Below, piece after piece: positions 60,762 through 64,000 of a stretch of DNA of 64,000 nucleotides. The stretch covers positions 174,945 through 238,944 of the forward strand of contig NZ_FOMR01000001.1 in the NCBI RefSeq assembly GCF_900112705.1, read 5' to 3'. A program made the position numbers and the translations under genes. Each line of letters starts with the position of its first letter. Position 1 is the stretch's first letter. This DNA is from Lentibacillus persicus (GTDB lineage Bacteria > Bacillota > Bacilli > Bacillales > Amphibacillaceae). The notes below the pieces were generated by a model. That model made no database searches. It had not been told where the DNA came from and was given only the letters and a program-made list of their open reading frames with translations.

Positions 60762-61095
60762 TGTATACATAAATTGTAAGGACGAATAAAAATATGAAAC
60801 AATTAGATTTCTAGGATTTGCATTGGAGTATGGAATCTTGCTTTAAAGACAATTACAAGGAAACATACGAAGAAATATAGAGAGAGAATTTATGACAGCC
60901 TACTGAATGATCGCTAAGGAGAGTCTGGTAATCGGAAATAATAAAGAGCCTCTGCAGGTTCTTTGCTATGAAATCACAGCCGACTGCTGTGCCTCTTCTT
61001 TATGAGTCGCTGTGATGGGAGTTCAGGACCGGGCCAAAGAGAACTTAAAAAGTTTTGGAGGTTGTGGTACATACTGAGAAAAATTTGATAATGAA
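60762..61095. other. Intergenic stretch with a short hairpin
   Basis: AAAGAGCCT and AGGTTCTTT (60943-60964) form a nine-pair stem without a T-tract. No gene is supported; several short frames lack ribosome sites. Confidence 0.45.
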
Positions 61096-61131
61096 AAAAT
61101 ACTGAGCGCTATAATGCACTCAGTATTTTTG
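61096..61131. terminator. Bidirectional terminator
   Basis: AAAAATACTGAG pairs with CTCAGTATTTTT around 12 bases, just beyond the minus-strand nuclease-helicase stop. Confidence 0.88.
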
Positions 61132-61137
61132 TGAAAA

Positions 61138-63072
61138 TTACTGATAAAACCCTTTATCCTCTGCCACCATGTCTATTTTGCCAGGTGAAAAATCATTGTA
61201 TTCATAAGTCTTGTTCAGTCGTGATTGAAAGTATTTATTCAATTCCGGATCTGTACAAAATACGAAACAACCCTTTTGACCACGTGTCATAAGTGTACGA
61301 TAGGTATTGCGAATAATATCATCTGCAATAGATTGGGCTTTTTCAGGGTTTTCTTTTGCCATTTTCTTAATACCTTTCAGTGACTGATCACTTCGGGCGC
61401 GTTTTGTGTAATCGGTTTGCACTTCACCGTTTTGAAAAAATAAATCCGGTCCTATAATGACACCGACATAATCAAACTCCAACCCTTGAGCTGTATGGAT
61501 ACACCCTGCCTCACTCACAGAGTTTTGATCAATTGCCCAAATGCTGTCTGATAGATTCCAACTGATTTCGAAATTATGTTCTGGTATTGTGATATCTTTA
61601 TAATCTGTATTCTTCCGTTCTTTTGTCGGCCATTCCCAGCAATATCCGGCTAACATACGTGATTTGTTATTGGATTGATTAAGTTTTTCGATTTCACTTA
61701 ACATCGCATGTGGATCATCGAACACTCGAAAGTCATAGTCCACTCCGTAGTCGTGTGTATTAGCTGTTTTGCGAATTTGAAGAACATCTTCAAGCCAGGC
61801 TATATAGGCATCCGATCCATCACAGCGGAATTGGGAAGTGAGTTTTCCAGTAATCAGATCAGCATCAAATTCATTTGCATACTGTTTGATTAAATCAATG
61901 CTTCCAATATCCTTTAACGTAACGCGTTGATGTTCATCAATGAAAAAGAGTGTAAATTTAGATGCTTTAATGAGTTCCTTAATTTGATTTTCCCCCATGT
62001 TCCCAAAGAAACCGGATTTTTCATTTAATCGATGTGCTTCATCGACAACGATAACATCAAATTCGTTCAACTCTGATTTGGTAAAGCTGCCAGACCCTTT
62101 AAATAAATTATCAATCTCTGTTTTTTTGATCGTCCCTTTCAGTTTGGAAGCATAGACTTCCCGTGGAGCTGCATTTTTGGAAACATAGAGGGTCATTAAC
62201 CCATCATTGATTAGATTAACCAGTAAATTGACAGCCATAACAGACTTACCTGTACCTGGACCTCCGTCGATTACCATAACCTGTTTCTGGGTATTTTTCA
62301 GACTGTCAATCGCTAATTGGTAGGCATCTTCGTAAAACACTTTTTGTTCATCAATCATGATAAATTCTTCGTTACCCTTAAGCATGCTGCTCAGCGAGTC
62401 CTGCAGTGATTTTGACGGACGGATTCTGCCATGTTCAATTTGATAAATAAGATGATTCTTATCACCTTTGCGGACGTATTTTTTTATAAAATTACGGAGC
62501 TTTTGGATTTCTCCTTTTGCGAACACCGGGGCTTTGTTCAAGTGTTCTGTGTAATGACCATCAGTGAGTGGGTCATTTTCTGTTTTTCGGTAATTGTGTA
62601 AGTATGCGCATGGATTTAATTCGATTTGCTGCTCCTGTACATTCTCATTAAAATCCTTTATTAAAGCAGCATAGGACCAGGCTTGATAAGATGGATGGGT
62701 AACAGAGCGGATTCCTCCCCCCAAAAAAGTACTGACTAAAGCATCTTTACTTTCCACTTTTTCAACCTCTGACCACTGTTTTAATTCCACTATAACAACA
62801 TGATCTTGTTCGCCATCATTCCCAGCTACGAGAAAGTCAACCCGTTTTGAAGTATTAGGGATTTTAAACTCAATAGCAACTGTAGATTCTATCGGTATAT
62901 CTGGATCCTGCATAACATTCGACATACGCTGTAATGAATTTTCCCAGGAAGCTATTTCTCTTTTGGAAGTTCTACCGATTTTTTCCTGATACGAATGATA
63001 TAATCGTTCGACTAACAGTTCATTCGTAATATCAGATATAAATTCAGTTTTGCTTGCTTCATAAATAATCAT
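61138..63072 (-). CDS. Nuclease-helicase of the DUF2075/Schlafen-like group
   Basis: 644 residues. The N-terminal ~200 contain a PD-(D/E)xK-type core: RVDFLVAG (D79) and HVVIVELKQW (E96, K98). From about residue 235 a superfamily 1-like helicase follows: Walker A DGGPGTGKS (269-277), Walker B VIVVDEAHRL, FFIDEHQRV, LTSQFRCDGSDAYI and late motifs CIHTAQGLEFDYVGVIIG and RNTYRTLMTRGQKGCFVF. DUF2075 proteins are frequent in defence islands. AAGGAGA precedes the ATG. Confidence 0.9.
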   Translation of the reverse strand: MIIYEASKTEFISDITNELLVERLYHSYQEKIGRTSKREIASWENSLQRMSNVMQDPDIPIESTVAIEFKIPNTSKRVDFLVAGNDGEQDHVVIVELKQWSEVEKVESKDALVSTFLGGGIRSVTHPSYQAWSYAALIKDFNENVQEQQIELNPCAYLHNYRKTENDPLTDGHYTEHLNKAPVFAKGEIQKLRNFIKKYVRKGDKNHLIYQIEHGRIRPSKSLQDSLSSMLKGNEEFIMIDEQKVFYEDAYQLAIDSLKNTQKQVMVIDGGPGTGKSVMAVNLLVNLINDGLMTLYVSKNAAPREVYASKLKGTIKKTEIDNLFKGSGSFTKSELNEFDVIVVDEAHRLNEKSGFFGNMGENQIKELIKASKFTLFFIDEHQRVTLKDIGSIDLIKQYANEFDADLITGKLTSQFRCDGSDAYIAWLEDVLQIRKTANTHDYGVDYDFRVFDDPHAMLSEIEKLNQSNNKSRMLAGYCWEWPTKERKNTDYKDITIPEHNFEISWNLSDSIWAIDQNSVSEAGCIHTAQGLEFDYVGVIIGPDLFFQNGEVQTDYTKRARSDQSLKGIKKMAKENPEKAQSIADDIIRNTYRTLMTRGQKGCFVFCTDPELNKYFQSRLNKTYEYNDFSPGKIDMVAEDKGFYQ

Positions 63073-63499
63073 AAACTGTCTCCTTATTTACAAATGGTAG
63101 ACTGGATATAGTTATATTTTACCATGTTTATTATAAAATTGAAGGCGAAAGTCGCTGCCTGAGAAAATCCGCTTGGGATTGTGGAAAAGGAGTTTTCGGC
63201 TTAAAGTGTACAATCATAGAAACAAAAACAATCGCTCAATGGCAAATACGCATATACAGAACTAATAAAAACGCTGTTGTTCAGTTCTTCTCTTACACTT
63301 GGTCGATTATATTATGTTAAAATTGGCTTATAGAAAGGGGGAGAGGAAACAGTTGACCTTCTTTCTACGAGAATAGGATTGTTTACACAAAATCATTGAC
63401 CCCCTCTTATTTCACATTATTTTTTCAAAAGGTGGAAAATAGACGAGTGTTACAAATTTATTGTAGAATAAATTTAGTAATTTTAAAGGAGTCCCAAGG
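63073..63499. other. Intergenic stretch, nothing recognised
   Basis: AT-rich, with promoter-like TATATTATGTTAAAAT near 63308. No supported gene or stable structure was found before the TTAAAGGAG site of the last gene. Confidence 0.45.
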
Positions 63500-64000
63500 A
63501 TGTTAAATAACTATCTACTGGGTATACTGTACGGTGACGGTTACATACAAATTATTAACAATCGTGAAACTGTCTTTTTTTCCACTACACATAAGGAAAT
63601 TGCTGATAAATTAGTATCCAATTTATCAAACTACGGTATTATACATAATCATTATACAAGAAATAACGATGTTGATTCGAAAAAAGAAAACTATGAAATT
63701 TTAGAGGTTATTCAAATTACTGACCCACGATTTTTGCAGGAACTGAAGGAATGCGGCTATGCTTCTTCAGCAGTAGAGGCACGAATTAAGTTTGATTCGG
63801 ATTTTTTAAGGGGTTACATGGAGTCAAAAGGAACATTTTTCAAATCGCATTCACGCGGAAGTGAATTTTGGAGGATCTCAATTAGTGGTAATTATGAGGA
63901 TTTGACATACATAAAAAAACTTTTTGAAACGAATCTTGGTATCAAGGTTGGAGAAGTTTTGCAAAGGAGAGAACGTGAGGCATATGGTGTTTACAGTAAC
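63500..64000 (+). CDS. LAGLIDADG-like protein, 3' end outside window
   Basis: 167 codons are open to the edge. ATG follows AAAGGAG. The start YLLGILYGDGYIQIINN and the later FLRGYMESKGTFFKSHSRG are two degenerate LAGLIDADG helices about 95 residues apart, each followed by strand-like sequence. That is the layout of the homing-endonuclease fold, also found in some regulators (WhiA type). Because it is a free-standing gene with AT-rich codon use next to a nuclease-helicase, a selfish or defence-linked nuclease is likely. The end of the gene is unseen. Confidence 0.65.
   Translation, partial: MLNNYLLGILYGDGYIQIINNRETVFFSTTHKEIADKLVSNLSNYGIIHNHYTRNNDVDSKKENYEILEVIQITDPRFLQELKECGYASSAVEARIKFDSDFLRGYMESKGTFFKSHSRGSEFWRISISGNYEDLTYIKKLFETNLGIKVGEVLQRREREAYGVYSN

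Overview
The window reads as a stretch of chromosome from a low-to-moderate GC, endospore-forming Bacillaceae, most like the salt- or alkali-tolerant genera (Lentibacillus, Virgibacillus, Oceanobacillus and relatives). The assignment rests on close Bacillus-type genes (GltC, YugN, YrrS, CwlC-like amidases, a proline T-box in front of proBA, S-box leaders, strong AGGAGG sites with frequent GTG/TTG starts) and on many short-period intergenic repeats. No species call is possible from the sequence alone, and no rRNA or tRNA gene was seen.

Layout. 1-5.7 kb: cobinamide salvage / cobalamin assembly operon (BtuD-CbiZ fusion, cobU, a cobQ lacking its glutaminase half, cobS, a second CobU-like protein, a PduO-type adenosyltransferase, a PurM-like candidate alpha-ribazole kinase). 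5.9-11.2 kb: ung, yrrS, an FNT channel, an OsmC protein and an ABC exporter permease without its ATPase. 11.3-14.5 kb: TRAP transporter operon with a consensus promoter, a palindromic operator and a cre-like site. 14.5-20.2 kb: CwlC-like amidase, AraC/GyrI regulator, large catalase, yugN, gltC. 20.6-26.6 kb: the SirTM ADP-ribosylation locus (OYE-like flavoprotein divergent from GcvH-like, zinc macrodomain, SirTM sirtuin, LplA2 and a Na+/solute symporter). 27-34 kb: NCS1 permease, a second amidase with a fused glucosaminidase, and proBA under a proline T-box. 34-37 kb: accessory patch with an RNase H-like protein, a small HTH protein and two tiny membrane peptides that look like a type I toxin locus. 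37.2-41.7 kb: remnant of a purine/allantoin catabolic cluster, with a head-to-head breakpoint that truncates both an alpha/beta hydrolase and allantoate amidohydrolase.

44.2-51.0 kb is the most unusual part. Two complete SAM-I riboswitches in series, each with its own terminator and served by one promoter, precede a tightly coupled six-gene operon: thiolase, acetoacetyl-CoA-synthetase-like ligase, a thiolase-fold protein paired with a DUF35 Zn-ribbon/OB protein, a 31-residue membrane peptide and a sodium/solute symporter. Uptake, CoA activation and C-C cleavage of some carboxylate under S-adenosylmethionine control is not a standard S-box regulon member.

51.6-64 kb is accessory: CPBP protease, a GT2 glycosyltransferase broken by a homopolymer frameshift and a stop codon, an endonuclease I, a secreted M14 carboxypeptidase, a TumE-type toxin-antitoxin pair, a PadR/DUF4188 pair, an HNH nuclease with a possible EVE/PUA-like N-terminus, a DUF2075 nuclease-helicase and a LAGLIDADG-like gene running off the end. 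Degenerate tandem repeats of at least three families sit between genes throughout, and 13-bp GGGGTCAGACCCC-type palindromes occur three times.
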